From Branchiostoma floridae (Eukaryota; Chordata; Leptocardii; Amphioxiformes; Branchiostomatidae): DNA of 37,913 bases. Within the stretch, counting starts at the first letter, position 1. The number at the start of each line of letters is the position of its first letter. A model generated the notes under the pieces. It was not told the origin of the DNA, did not search any database, and worked only from the letters and a program-made list of their open reading frames with translations. The position numbers and the translations under genes were made by a program. The stretch spans positions 10,191,298 to 10,229,210 of the forward strand of contig NC_049991.1 in NCBI RefSeq assembly GCF_000003815.2. Reading direction: 5' to 3'. Of this stretch, positions 11,678-24,461 are shown piece after piece.

Positions 11678-12255
11678 CGAGGGGCATTCAATAAGTAATG
11701 TCCCTGACCCATTTCCCATAGCAGGAGATTAATGAAACTTGGCACAGTTATTAGTCTTTCTCTTCATAGGAACCACCCAGAGTTTTGCATTTCTCCCATC
11801 ATTTGATGTAGCTCTGGACACCGTTCTTGTAGGACATCCCAGGTTGGTCCTCCGACAGATGCCTCATCAATGGCAGAAGAGGGCCGACCAGCTCTGGGAG
11901 CTGTTTCCACAGACTTCCGACCTTGTTTGAATTCAGGATGCCAGCGTTTTACAAGGTCATATGATGGGGCATCATCACCATAACTTTTTTTCATTCCATC
12001 AAAAGTCCCCTTTGGTGTGCGTCCTTTCAAATACAAAAACCGGATCACTGCGCGACACTCAACTTGCTCCATTTCACACCTGGTCCATTTCACACCTGAC
12101 TCAGTTCAAACACCAGTAAATCAGTAACCACAATTAGTTCAGAGCTGTTTTTTGCAACATAACCCATAGAGATATGACTCATAACACATGCAAAATTTCA
12201 TCTAGATCAGACAACTGGAAGTGGGTCAGGGACATTACTTATTGAATGCCCCTCG
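11678..12255 (-). mobile_element. Internally deleted mariner-family transposon, TA duplication
   Basis: The element is 578 bp with terminal inverted repeats of 39 bp (11678-11716 and 12217-12255) that differ at one position and begin CGAGGGGCATTCAATAAGTA. TA is duplicated at 11676-11677 and 12256-12257. It encloses the N-terminal part of a mariner transposase on the minus strand. A full mariner is about 1.3 kb, so roughly half, including the catalytic region, is missing. The almost perfect ends suggest fairly recent mobility or recent mobilisation in trans. Confidence 0.92.
11764..12072 (-). pseudogene. Mariner transposase remnant, DNA-binding domain only
   Basis: The frame from the Met at 12072 runs MEQVECRAVIRFLYLKG, then VKRWHPEFKQGRKSVE and PRAGRPSS. 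This is the paired helix-turn-helix region of mariner transposases, including the conserved R-W-x-x-E-F-K-x-G-R and G-R-P linker. After about 75 residues the frame passes into unrelated codons and ends WFL-stop at 11764. The D,D(34)D catalytic domain of a protein usually about 345 residues long is absent. The product could bind the ends but not cut them. An in-frame Met lies 7 codons further upstream (12093), but the family start fits 12072. Confidence 0.88.
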
Positions 12256-12257
12256 TA

Positions 12258-12660
12258 TGTCGTAAGAAGGTCTTAAAATATACACACTTGAACTTAAAAT
12301 ACCAACCGGCCAATTCGTCCAACTAGGGAGTTTTTAGTAGGTTACCGAAATCTTGGGGAATTCTCTTGGTTTGTTAAAGCGTGTTTTTATTTGACAAAAA
12401 TGACGCGTTTATGTTGAAAATAAGTTGCAAGTGGCCATCTGGGTGGAGACTCATTCAGAATATTTGTATTTTTGGCGTTAAAATCCTGAAATATTTACCT
12501 TTAAAATGTTTTCCTAGCCGCAGGTCTAAATAAATCCAAATGTGTCTGCCGACGACGGTAAATCTTTGACATGATTTTGTCTTTATATATTTTGTTGTGC
12601 ATTTCTACATTACTTGTGCAATACTATTATCAAATCACCTTACATAATATCAAACAACGA
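12258..12660. other. Intergenic, nothing recognised
   Basis: AT-rich, with no frame of interest. Confidence 0.45.
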
Positions 12661-12704
12661 TTTATTTATTTATTGATCTTGTAGGGTGGTCCCTTCAGTC
12701 TTAA
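12661..12704 (-). repeat. LINE/SINE 3' tail fragment
   Basis: On the minus strand it reads CTGAAGGGACCACCCTACAA and then GATCAATAAATAAATAAA. The same tail occurs at 31626-31719 in longer form. Tails of this kind, ending in ATAAA repeats, mark 3' ends of L2/CR1-like elements. Confidence 0.6.
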
Positions 12705-13430
12705 TACAATAAGATGGAAGTTTTTCCTAGTAGAAATCACCGTGATGGAACTGACGTAGTACACTGCCAGTGACCTTTATGATATCATGGGTGGATTTGA
12801 AAATGTTAAGCTGCAAGGTCGAGACTTTACAGCGTCTCGCGAAGAGCAGCGTTAAGTTAATCCCTACTCGGTCACCAGGAGGATTTAAGCTGAAATCCCA
12901 CCCGTGCTATGGTGGAGTTATAGTGATAATTAGAGGAGAACGGATCATCAGTCGATTTACCATAATAATAGAAGTCATTAGACAAAGCTCAAAGGTTAGT
13001 GATATTTGTCACCTATAAACGTAGGAGACTGAATACTTCAAAAGAAAGCTGAAATGGCAAATTACCAAGGCGCCCACGACGTCAGCAGACGGCTTTACTG
13101 TTGTAAAATCGCTCGTTGATGTTGCCCTCTAGTCAGGACGCGAGACCTTTGGGTCATCAAAGTTGCCGAGACGAAACAATAAACGCGGGCTAAATACTCC
13201 GTAGCGTGAATGTGGGATTATTTAGTCTTCTTGCCGATGTGCATTGACGATGACAACGTAGTCCACTGCGCTAGCGCTTGAAAGGGTTGGGCATCGGACA
13301 AATTTGATTTCTTGTCACATTTATTTGGTACTGAAAAGTAATATTAATTCAAGACTAAGAACGTGATACTTGGAAAAGCTGTGATAACTTGTTGTGCTTG
13401 ATTATCTTATCAATAGTCTAGTCTACGCAT
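12705..13430. other. Intergenic, nothing recognised
   Basis: The 82-codon frame at 12770-13018 has no recognisable domain. A small inverted word pair around GAGACTTTACAGCGTCTCGC lies at about 12820-12840. Confidence 0.4.
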
Positions 13431-13645
13431 GAATTCATGAGTTAAACCTCTCTACTTCAAATTTTCACTTAGTCTAGTTGGCCATTTTACAGACATGTAC
13501 TAATGCCTGTACTATTGAATTAATGAGTTAAGACCACCCAAACTCATTGTTTCACTGCTAGTAGACCACATATACTGGTTGTGTTGTTGTCTCTTACTGA
13601 TGAATTAATGAGTTAAGACCCCTCTAACTCATATTTTCTCCAGTT
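13431..13645. repeat. Three diverged tandem units of about 86 bp
   Basis: GAATTMATGAGTTAA starts at 13431, 13517 and 13602 (spacing 86 and 85). Each is followed by ACCWCYCWAACTCA-like text and a T-rich segment. The last unit is incomplete. Confidence 0.7.
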
Positions 13646-16600
13646 AACGCGAAAAAGTAGCTACCACGGATATCGACTTCAAAACATGCTTGAACTAAAT
13701 AAATGTGATGAATAGACAGTTCTCATCGGACTAATAGCGTCGACGTTGCTTTAAAGATGTACTTCGCGGCACGCGCGAAGTGTCAATGATAGTAAATTGT
13801 ATGTCTGCCTAAACTTTAGCATCATTGCACATCGGTCAGACATGTGCGTCATTGATATACATTTGATGCATCATCATTTCCCACTCTTTTCTTCTTACCT
13901 TGACATTTCCCTACTGCCCTTTTCGAATTCAACGAAGGCCTAGGGAGCTATAAGTTATAGCCTTTACTTTAGATTCAAAAAGGCTATGAATTACATTTAT
14001 GGGCAATAGTCTGTATAAAATGGCTCTCAATCTTCAATTCAATGGACGTACACGTACAATTTATAGACTATTTTAAACCACGTTGCGTTGCGTTGCGTTG
14101 ATAAAAACGCAGAAAGAAACCACCCAAAGGCGTATGGACCTAGTTACACATCAAAACTTCTCGCCAACTGACCGTCAAGCCCATGAAAATAACCTTATTT
14201 TTACTCAATGTGGTAATGCTGTCAACAAATGCCACTGCTCATCATTGATAACTGTTGCACCCAGGGCAGAAAAATAAGATGATTAATGACAATCAGCCCT
14301 TCTGCCGTACGTATTGGTAATGTTTACACATGTCGTGAGCTAGTGTTCTGTTATCAGCGAATCGTGACACCGCACATTAGTTTTCTATTTGTTAAATTAC
14401 ACTCGTTATCTCCCTGTTAGAGTACTGGGGCGGAATGGCGTTAGTGAATTTGTAACTGATGATTAACGCTACTCGTCTGTAATCATCACTTATAAAGCTA
14501 TTAATATTTCACATTCGCATAAACACTGAAGCAAAGAAGCAAAGGCTTATTGTATTTCTGTAAACTTTTGTCTTACCAAACAAATTTTGAATGTTTCTTA
14601 GCGTATGTTCACTGTCCTAGCTTAGACTTAGGAATCTGGTTGGAAGGTCTCAACGTACAAACAACGGTTTGGTTTAAGTTGTTTGGCTATGATATTTCTG
14701 CGGTACACTCGCGCTGAAAAAAAGAGTCCGTGGTCACAAACCTCCGTGAAGTTAGGGTGTTTGCTGTCTGGGCTAATGTGTTTGATACTCTCTTTATCGG
14801 GAAAACAGTTTATTGAAACCCTGTTTCCATTTATGCCCAGTTAGCTGTTTTTATCATACCTCTAAGCAGTAACCAACGCAGTGTAGCAAGCCGGACTCTA
14901 CCTTCTGCTTGGAGAGTGCAACTGTAGTTAATTGGCCGGCCGGCTTGTATGCCGGAAGGTCATCATCATCGTTCGGCTGCAGCGCAGGCGACTGCAAGCC
15001 TTCTAAAGTTCCATTGGCTAAACAACAGCTAATTTAATGGGCTATACCACACTAGTTTCAAGATTGGGTGTCGATTCTCCAAAACCAAGGTGTCCAAAAT
15101 TGCCATGTTTCCTATGAACCCTAATAACTACCAACATGCCAAAATTCACCAACAAATCCTTCAGACGTCTCTCTAGTCATAGCTGCGAACACACAGACAA
15201 AAACTGTACCCCTGTCAGAGGTCATTAACCTCCTTCTCCTGGGTAACAAGTCGTGTAAATTGTATTTGATTTGCACACAGGACATTAGCTTTTTGCTCTC
15301 ACATCGCGCCGTTATACAACCAACACCCAATGACTCTTCATCAATTTTGCAATTATGTTCGCCAGAGAAGTGCAGATGCGATATTGGAAACAATTTCCTG
15401 ACATGTAACAGCTTGTTAGAAGTATCAACTGAGATGAAGATTGAACGGTGTACCGGCTGGTACTTTCCAATATAAAACTAGATTTAGTGCACATCGTATG
15501 TACGTACGTAGTGATGAGATGAACTTGTTGAGGAAAGCTTTATAGATCAACGTTCACATTACAATTCCGAAAGAAGCAAATTTTTCCTTGAAAACTTTTC
15601 CAAACCTTACCGACCAACAAAAACAACCTTCTTGCTGAAGTCTTCCAACCCCTTTATATATGAAAATGGCGGACAATTCATCTCCCACTGCATAAGGAAA
15701 AGAAGTCAAAACCATTAGATAGCTTAGAATTAGATTTAGATTAGACGTTATTTCCCTTTTGCAATTGATTTATCTATGAATGTAATTTTACTTCTCTATT
15801 GATTATACAAGTATATGCACCACTGGTTTACTTTTTGCAAATAGCCTACGGGCATAAACTTGCAATTAAGATTACTATAATCATTATCATTATTGTTATT
15901 ATAAGTGGTAGCAGGTTATGTCTTAAAGATGGTCCAACTACCAGACCTGCCTATCCAAGATCCATGTAATTGTATTTCTTACTGCCAACTGCTGCTTTCA
16001 CATAGATCTTTCTGTTAGAACAGTCATGAATAGATAAATAGGGCTAAAGGGTATCTGAATAAAGGAATCAAGAAATGTCTTTTTCCACTCACCGCAGATT
16101 CACAATCGTGGTTTCAAGCAGAGAGCTTAGTGTAAAGACACCAGAGCCTTACATGTAGATCTCCGGAACTGAATGTAAGCGCGCACAATGGATAGAGCGA
16201 ACACTTCATATCCAGATGGTATTTGTTATCTTAAGGTTAAAATTTGAATAAGAATAGCTCTTAGACGCTGCCGTGAAATTTGGAGCTCAAAGTTGTTCTG
16301 GCTATTCACAAATGTTATCAGAATACACGTAGGTTATCAAAAACTCAAAAGGTTCACTCTTGCCATGTAGAGAGTGCCCGATATGGTGTTCTCGTGCATT
16401 AAGATGGGGGAATGCATTCACGGGTCTAGACATGTGTCATTGAGTTGTTATTTTTCTTACATCCTTTCAGCCTCAGGAAGGCCCTTAAGACATCCGATAA
16501 CATGGTTTCATCTATTGCACGACAAAAACACCTGGAGTCATTTCCTTTATTCTATTCCTTCCACAGGTAAACCAATATCCTGCATTGGATTGTGTCCAAT

Positions 16601-18479
16601 TATAAAAAGGAAAATAATTTTACTGTACAGCCGACTAACGTCCTTGAGCCGACAGAGTAGTTTTACATGAAGCAAAATAGGTTATTACTAGTCTGGGCTG
16701 GGTGCTGTTGTAGCAGTTACGTATTACGACAAAAACCGAAGTGTTTTAAACAAGAAAAGGTTTTGAAAAAGATGATCGCAGGAAAATCACCAGGGCTGTC
16801 GTGCTGCTAAGACACTTGTACTTGTCGGCCACGGTAGTTACGAACCGGACTCTTCAATCCTGTCACTATTCCACATGTGGAGTCTTGTACATGAAAAGTT
16901 GACAGATCGACAATAAACGTCCACGCTATACAGCTCCTGTGGTTTCTCTACCGGAACACGTTTGATGGATGCCCCGATTCACTGGGCGGTTTTGATGTAT
17001 GCATGCATAGTTTTAGACTAATACATCAAGAAAAGTTGCTGTGAAGTACACATTTCGATCGACGAGAATCGTCTCAACTGAATAATGATAACCATGGGAC
17101 ATGGTTTAACTTCAGAAACGCTGTACTTGTGTAGGCTGTATGTTGCAGTTATAAAGTGTGTGCTTATGTCTCTGACGGGGAAGGTTCCATAGAAGATATT
17201 CATGCTAGGTCATTGTCCTTTCTTTGTTTAAGAAGGAGATTACAAAACTTGGAAAGGAAGAAAATCCTCGATGCCAGTGGCAAGGTGAACAAGGCATTTG
17301 GCTTTTGTTTCATTCTGCACTGCTGATGGGTTTACACGGAATCCTTCGCCTTAACTTTTGAATGTCAAATCAGTAGGAGCTTAAATCTTACAGCGATATC
17401 AGTTTATCAGCTCACACCACTGGCATTTCTCGAGGCTGTCGTTTGAGCTTGCAAAGACCGCGTGAAAGCCAGTGACGGGGGCGTATTACGAAAGGTATAG
17501 CGTAATTTCACGGCTTGGCCCCGCTGACGAATCGTTTGGAGTTGTTGAACTTTCTGGAGTTAGAGCAGCACCTCATTCCTGTCGTAAATCCTTTCTTTGT
17601 CGTTAATGTAACATTCATCAAATTACATGATTAGCTTCACGGCAATGACTCTTCAGCTCTACCTTCTCTTTAGGAGGCTCGAGTTTGTTGCTAAACGATA
17701 AGACCCTAGCTGTGAACTTGGCATTGATTTACACTAGACTGGCCGCTAGTATTACTCATCTGTGCAACCAGCGGGCGACACTAGGCATGAATCTATTGTT
17801 CAGCCTTACCACCTTTCTGCGTGCGTTAACTGGATTGCTCTGAACCTATCTCATAACGTGCCACTTCTGACGCTGGGGGCGCTACACGGGAATCGTAATG
17901 CTAGCTTGATGAATCACTCTCAAAGAACAAGTCTCGAAAAGTCGTGCTCTGCTGAATGCAAAAATTGAGAAGATGACAGGGCTGCCATGCTCCATCATCT
18001 TGACAAGCTTCTTTCATGCGTATCTAAAGATTTTCTGGCAACCATCTCAAACAAACAAAAAGTCCAGGCCAATTTGTCCACCATGAATTACATCTTGTGC
18101 AATCGCTGTAGAGATGTATTTCTAAAAATACTCGTGACTGAAGACTTCCAAGTGGGCCTTTCCCCGCTCAAATACTGCTTTACAAAGGAATTTCAAGTGC
18201 ATTTCACCAGCAAAACCTCACGCTACAATGAGTACATACAAATTTGCCGGTTCAATTGACCTACATGTAGTTACAGAAATGATAGGGAATCATACTCTTA
18301 GCAGGAACATGTAATAAAGCCTGTCTTCCGCACGAACGCTACAGAAGTTGGATGTAGAGAAATCTTAAGCTGGCGTGCCAAATACTACTTTACACTGGAG
18401 TGATCTTAATCTACAGCTCAAAAAAATGCACCTTAGTTTTGCATATGAATGATAGGGATATAGAGTTGCAGTTGCTGCA
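13646..18479. other. 4.8 kb without recognisable genes
   Basis: Only short frames without recognisable domains occur (for example 14083-14277, 15121-15475, 16374-16670, 17762-18259). GGCCGGCCGGC is a strong palindrome at about 14933. Near 15860-16060, minus-strand text with an AATAACAATAATGATAATG run could be another retroelement tail, but no coding part is visible. Confidence 0.4.
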
Positions 18480-18672
18480 GATCGAAACCTGGGTACTATC
18501 CGGATAGTAGTTCGCTCCTATTTTCGCTTCTGGTATCCCAGACGAAACAACAGAGAAGCGATATATATACTGTATAATAAATGTCAGAGCTATAAGCAAC
18601 TAACTGTATATATTATACATGTTTAATGAACGCCGGAGCGAACTATTCTCCGGATGGTATCCAGTCTAGATC
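18480..18672. mobile_element. Candidate inverted-repeat element (MITE), about 190 bp
   Basis: The left arm (18480-18518) reads GATCGAAACCTGGGTACTAT and on to GTAGTTCGCTCC. The reverse complement of 18635-18672 reads GATCTAGACTGGATACCATC and on to ATAGTTCGCTCC. They agree over about 38 bp with several mismatches. The AT-rich centre has no frame. I cannot define a target duplication with confidence. Confidence 0.55.
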
Positions 18673-18893
18673 GAAGTGTAGTCGACTTCGAATTCTCTGA
18701 AGAAGGCTGAAGAATAGATTTTGGCAGACGTAACATGTGCTAGAATAATGCTAATTGTACACAACTAATATCTTACAGTGAGTGGATTCGTCATGCTAGC
18801 CGTTGTCGTTTTTCAGAGTTTCAATTAAACGATGAGGTTTAAAACCCGGTAAATTAGCATTCTGGTTTAGTTTCTAACAAAAGTCATGTGTTG

Positions 18894-19003
18894 CTGTCTG
18901 ATGAAATGTTGGGCCGTTTCCCAAATTGTGTCCAGTTACTTGAGTAAGTGGTACCTTGTGTATACCACTTCCGGGATGTCTTACATTCATCAACATTGTC
19001 TGT
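18894..19003 (+). repeat. Diverged copy of the CAGTGTCACTGAC dispersed family
   Basis: The order GGCCGTTTCCCAAATTGTG, CCAGTTACTTGAGTAAGTG, CCGGGATGTCTTACATTCAT follows the order and spacing of the tail of the copies at 1461-1580 and 8489-8613, at lower identity. Confidence 0.5.
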
Positions 19004-22000
19004 TTCAATTTATAGATATGTAGGAGATAGAGGTTTTGTGTGGGTGTGTTAAAATATGTCACCTTTCTATATAGCTATCAGTACATTTGTCAAGTTCTTT
19101 TGAGCTCATCTTACGGAGGGACGTAGTCTAAACGAACGTCGAGCATTTAAATCAACCTCCTTGATCAGACAGTGCAGAGTGCGTGTGCTAGTTACAGATA
19201 TCACTTGACAAGCTTTATGAGTTTGGCGCCAAAACCAGCCACTGTGGCGCCTTGGCACTTCTAAACACATTCTCTCAGCAGGCGGTAGATGGTTAATATA
19301 AAACAATGCGAAGCTTCATTTTGCAATAATGGTTGATTTAATAAATTATAATTAGAGAGTGCAAGTCCTCGTTTCCATTGGGAGGCTTCCAACTTTGTTA
19401 TAACCAAACACGGTGCCAATGCAAAGAACAGATCAAAGATACATACAGAAGTCTACAAACACATATTACTGATAGCATATCTGTAGTTAGTGAACGTTTT
19501 CGTCTGAAGACGTCATCATCAGTTCCTTTGAGATTGTGTAAAACGGCTCGTCTTGTCGATGTCAGTATAATTACGGGGTCAATGCCCGGGATGAATGGAA
19601 AGCTCTTTTTTCATGTAGCGAGATGCTATAATTACTTTAGCAGATGTCTCCCGTCTGTCGTGCATGCGGACTGTCAATCATGTCCAACATGCCTTTGATG
19701 TACCGAGCTGGTGCCGATGGAGGACTCTTGACACTATTTTCATACTGCTGGTTCGTAGGATGTTTGTTAGAACAACAAAGTAGAGCGGAGTTGAACATAC
19801 GTGGAATTGATAGTTTTAAACGTGATTGTTTTTTCTAAACTTCAATCCTGGAACAATTATTCACAACATATAACATGACCATCTCCATTTAACACATCCT
19901 CCATTATCACATGTTATCTTTGAGACTCCAGCAACTGAAAATCAATTCCCTGCATCCCTGTGGAACAATTTTGGACCCGGGCCAACTCAGCCAGCGAAGG
20001 CACTGAAACGTTGGATGTGAGCTCAACCCTGGTTGTGTTTAAAAGAACTTTACTATACTAAAACAATGCTTCAGGTTTACCGAGGTAGAAATAGTTGAAA
20101 ACGACGAAGTAAACTTCTGTAAAACTTTGATAGCCGGAGACAAATCTGCGCGTGAATGGCACAGTCCGGTCTCACACCGGAACATGTCATGATTCACATC
20201 CGTGACATATTTGCCTCACGATTTTCTTCAGTCACCTTTAACTGACAACCCGTATGTGAAACATGTTACCTTATAAGATGTTCTATTCAGCTTCTACCTT
20301 GGCACTCTCCAATCTATATATATCATCGTCAAGAGAAGAATAGGAAAGGTCAGTGTCGACAGAATTCCCCTATTCCCTAACCTTATCATTACCCAGAGGG
20401 TAAACAAGAAACCACCTCTACCCTTTCACGCTCATTTGCACAGTTTTGTTCTGCCGTCAGACTTCCTGAGAACCCGCCCGTATCTAAATATGAAAACTAC
20501 CTGATGGATGAAGCTCCTAAACAGTAGAAAGGAACAGGTATTACCTCTTTTCTGACTAACCATAGATCCCCACGGTGTTTTTGAATGCGGATGATGCATG
20601 TACCTTACAGGTGTGTCCAACTTAGAAACATGAGGGAGAACTGTGCTTGCGAATCAGTTTTTTTTGCTGTCACGAGGTATCAAAAAAAGAAGTACAGATC
20701 CAAGAGTGCTTTGGTTTCGTTTACTTGGCATTAATCAAAGAAACTATTTACGGTTCGTTCAACCCTCTCCATACATTAGTTGATTTGAGGATATTTTAAC
20801 TTCTACGCACGTTTTCACACAGGCAATCATTTTGCAATTTCATCTATAACTAAGGCATTTTCTTACACTGTCAGGAACAAGCCATCTACGGTCGCTGATC
20901 CGTACCTTACCTTAGATGCTCTTAAAACTTTGCTGTGCCGCTGATATATAAAATTAGATTAGATATCATTCTAGGAGCCTTGCGGAGGTACTTGCCTGTG
21001 TTTTACTTCGGAAACTTTAACTAACTTTGTATGTGTAAAAGTACACATTTGTCTTCTTCTATGGCATGCGCGGTTATTGCCCTGTACTGCACGTGGCTCC
21101 AACCCCCATGCTCCGTTTAAATATGTCCCACGAGAAGCTTTGCAGAAGCCGCTTGTATTTCGGTTTGAAGCTCTGATCGACTGAATGCCATGTACCATGA
21201 TGAAAGTGGATACAGCGCAATGAAGGGGCTTTAGGCGATCAATGGGATTTCTGGAGAGATCTTTTCAAAGCCAGGCAACCGGCTGTACCCTGGTAATTAC
21301 ACTTCGATGTTGGCTCTTTCCGTTCTAAAAATGAAAATGCAGGTAACTAACCGTTGTAATTAGTGGTAAAAGGAAATATACCACAAAGCCAATATCCATT
21401 CCACTGTGAATGTCAAAGTAAACGACCTTGCCTCGGGTCCTCTTCTGTGTACAGCTTGTAACCGGCATCAAAGTTTCTATGCAGGTGAAAACTAGTCACT
21501 CCTATTAGAGACAAGCAAAATATTCATAACTACATGGATAGTTCGTACTTATAGTTTTAATACTGATCAATGATTAATGTAAGGACTCTTGTATAGAAGG
21601 TGTAATATGAAAATACATTCATGCATTTATTAGATATAAATAAACCTAACATTTGTACATCTAAAACCCAGTGGAATGAAATACGTGAGTATATACTTAT
21701 GTCCCTTGACAGTTTGCTCGCCATTGATAGCAATTTATAGCAATTTTTCAGAATTCTGCGCAATGAAGTGTAAGGGTTACGTGGAGGCGTTATCAAAGTC
21801 CTCCCTCATAGATTCTCCAGTAAGCCCAATGGAGGATCGTCCCTTATATCAGCGCAATAGCGCGGAGAATCAGCGCTTACTGGCACGCGCAGAGGGGATA
21901 CAGTAGATGTGAAGAGTTTTGTGTACACTTTTGGTGTAAAGCGAGCACCAGACTGAACTTACTTTAAGCCCGTTGGTGCCAAGTCTAAATGGCGAAGGGG

Positions 22001-22154
22001 GTGACATTATTGCGGTGGCCATTTTGAAAACAGAAAAATAAACGATTTTCCACATATCCAATTACCTTAGTCGTCACCTTGCATCACCGGTTAACAAGTT
22101 CTGTACTGGGAGACGGCGAAGTTTCAGTCATTGTACATTGCCAGGGCGTACATC
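19004..22154. other. 3.1 kb without recognisable genes
   Basis: Frames at 19378-19698, 20971-21198 and 21557-21906 have no family resemblance. Text near 19500-19530 (GTCTGAAGACGTCATCATCA) and near 19990-20050 resembles retroelement 3' coding remnants, but too little is left to assign them. Confidence 0.35.
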
Positions 22155-22274
22155 GCCTCTACCAGGCTCCGTGGATCGGTGGTCTTCTGGCCGGCCGACT
22201 CCCCTAGTGTACTATTGACTCTATTTGTCCAATTTCTACAATTAGACCACCGATCCACGAAGCCTGGTAGAGGC
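22155..22274. mobile_element. 120-bp element with 31-bp terminal inverted repeats (MITE)
   Basis: The arms 22155-22185 and 22244-22274 begin GCCTCTACCAGGCTYCGTGG and differ at one base. Outside the arms lie similar words, AGGGCGTACA on the left and AGGGCATACA on the right. These could be a 10-bp imperfect target duplication, but they sit at unequal distances from the arms. No coding capacity. Confidence 0.8.
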
Positions 22275-23320
22275 TAGGGCATACACACAACCAGTTTGAG
22301 CGATATGGCAAGACCTATGGTTTGTTGGCGGTGTGACTGTTCTAAAAGTACAGTTAAGCCCACAACGTCATTCTGCAACAGTGCCCAAGGTTGCAATTGG
22401 TGTGTGGGCATCAAATCAATTACAAACAGCTATTTTACTTCTTACTTTGTATCTCAGGCCCCTTTTTTCTGGGCGATGATTGCTGAGTGACGACCGGGCC
22501 TGGAAAATGGCAATGGGTATGGAGTATGGCCTATTCTGTCACGTTTTGTTTATGTACTTCATCCGAGTTGTTATATGTTTGTATATTACAAGGGCCCCAC
22601 TGAAAAACAGTAATATGACACTGAAATGGGCCACCCTAAAAATAAATAGAAACAAACAAACAAGCAAACTGTACAGCGACCAAAATATGGTTTGTGTATC
22701 CTTTAATTTTATATTTACACTGTCGTACATGATGAAAAAACATGAGTTAAAGGGCACATATCAAACAAAACATTTTAAAGAATCGTTTTTCCATAAAACT
22801 CATGTGCACTGGTCGCTCAGGGCTTGTAACCTCTAGCTGGTACAAAAGGGAATATTAGTCGAAAAGACCATAATTAGAGACATTCACGTTTGCAAATGCA
22901 TGACTGAGTACTCTCAAGACGTACGAAACGTTCGGTGACTGATCATTAGGACAATTTCACTCTCGACCTGTTGCCGAATCTAAGGTTTATTTCTAATGCT
23001 TTGATGTCATGCCCTAAATATGGCGACGAGTGGAGACAAGTCACAGATCACACGGTACAGTAGACGTCATTAGCACTCAGAACGCCTCGCCAACAAGCAC
23101 TCTGATGAACCCACACATCTCCGTGTGAGCCTTCAGCCAGGTGCAGAGTTGTAACACTACAACCTGCATCTGATGTCTTCTACACTCAGTCTAAACGTCT
23201 TTACATTCCCATCTACTGTTTCAAAGTAAAAGACCGACTCATGAGTGAGTGAGTAAGGGAGGGAGGGAGCCTTGGATGAAGGGGGAAGGAGGGAGGGAGA
23301 GAATGGTTGAGTGGAGGGAT
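22275..23320. other. Intergenic, nothing recognised
   Basis: The 118-codon frame at 22480-22836 and its antisense counterpart have no recognisable domain. Confidence 0.4.
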
Positions 23321-23536
23321 GAGTAAATTTATGAGTAAGTGAGCGAGTGAGCGAGTGAGTGAGTGAACGTGAGTGACTGATTGACTGACTGACTAACTGA
23401 CTGAGTGACTGAGTGAGTGACTGAGTGACTGACTGACTGACTGACTGACTGACCGACCGACCGACCGACCGACCGACCGACCGACCGACCGACCGACCGA
23501 CCGACTGACTGACTGACTGACTGACTGACTGACTGA
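23321..23536. repeat. Tetranucleotide microsatellite GAGT / GACT / GACC
   Basis: GAGT units change to GACT, then to an uninterrupted block of GACC units (about 23450-23502), then back to GACT. The antisense Ser-Val-Gly frame is a by-product. Confidence 0.95.
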
Positions 23537-24461
23537 GGGAGCTCAGACAAAAACATCACACATGCTTCACTCACGGATACGAAACGCAATTTGATACACC
23601 GGTTCCTAATTTTTATACTTTTTTAGTAGAATCCCGTAATATCATATTACCATGCCAGTTCAATCCCTTGCGCGCTGATAGAAGTATTGAATTCTCCTTC
23701 GTGTTAAACTGAGGATAGCGCATAGAGATGATATTATTAGCGTGGCATGTTTCATTTCCGACATGGTTTCGCGTCTGCCGGGAGAAATAAGAGTAGATGT
23801 GTTCCACATATTGTACAAAATGGTTCGTTATTCTGTTTATCACGATGTCCTTTCATAGAACGTTAACTACTCAATTAAGCCCAGATTTGTCCGGAATCGT
23901 GCGTGCTATCCGGGGTAACCGTCGCATCTCCCCAAACCGTTCTTAATCATCATCAATAAATGCGTCGAGGGCCGAAGAAATTGGTTATATGAGGGCGTGG
24001 AGTTACTCATTAGTTTTCCGTTTACTTCAATCTGTAAAAACTGAGGATTGTTTATCACAAAGCCGTATTAGGAAGCCTAGAAAATACCTCCCTGTAGTGC
24101 TCTAGCGAGAAGTAGGTAGGTATTACCCGTTGGATTTGCGTAACCGCCGTGGATTTTGTTACCAAAAGAACGGGAAGCATGTTTTGGCGCTTCCCCTCGA
24201 CTTTCTGCTGAGGTGATATTTGGAGGTTACATACAAACAATATTCGCACTTATGGCAGGGTCTTAGGTCGACGTACAATTTTAATGTCGAACCATCTGCC
24301 GACAAGAATTCAAGAAATCTTTTCCGTAACGAGACAGCTGGATTGTGTATTTTAGAATCTCTCATTCCGTGATCGTACGATATATGACCCTTTCGTATGT
24401 AGTGAGTCGTCAGTTCAAGGCCAGTACTTCTGCACTACTGAAGACAAAGTCAGCATGCTAA
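23537..24461. other. Intergenic, nothing recognised
   Basis: Short frames only, with no recognisable domain. Confidence 0.45.

Noticed and set aside
22480-22836. 118-codon frame with hydrophobic start
   Set aside because: AT-rich, no family resemblance, no splice or promoter context; likely chance.
23329-23589. Ser-Val-Gly-Arg repeat frame on the minus strand
   Set aside because: Translation of the tetranucleotide microsatellite.
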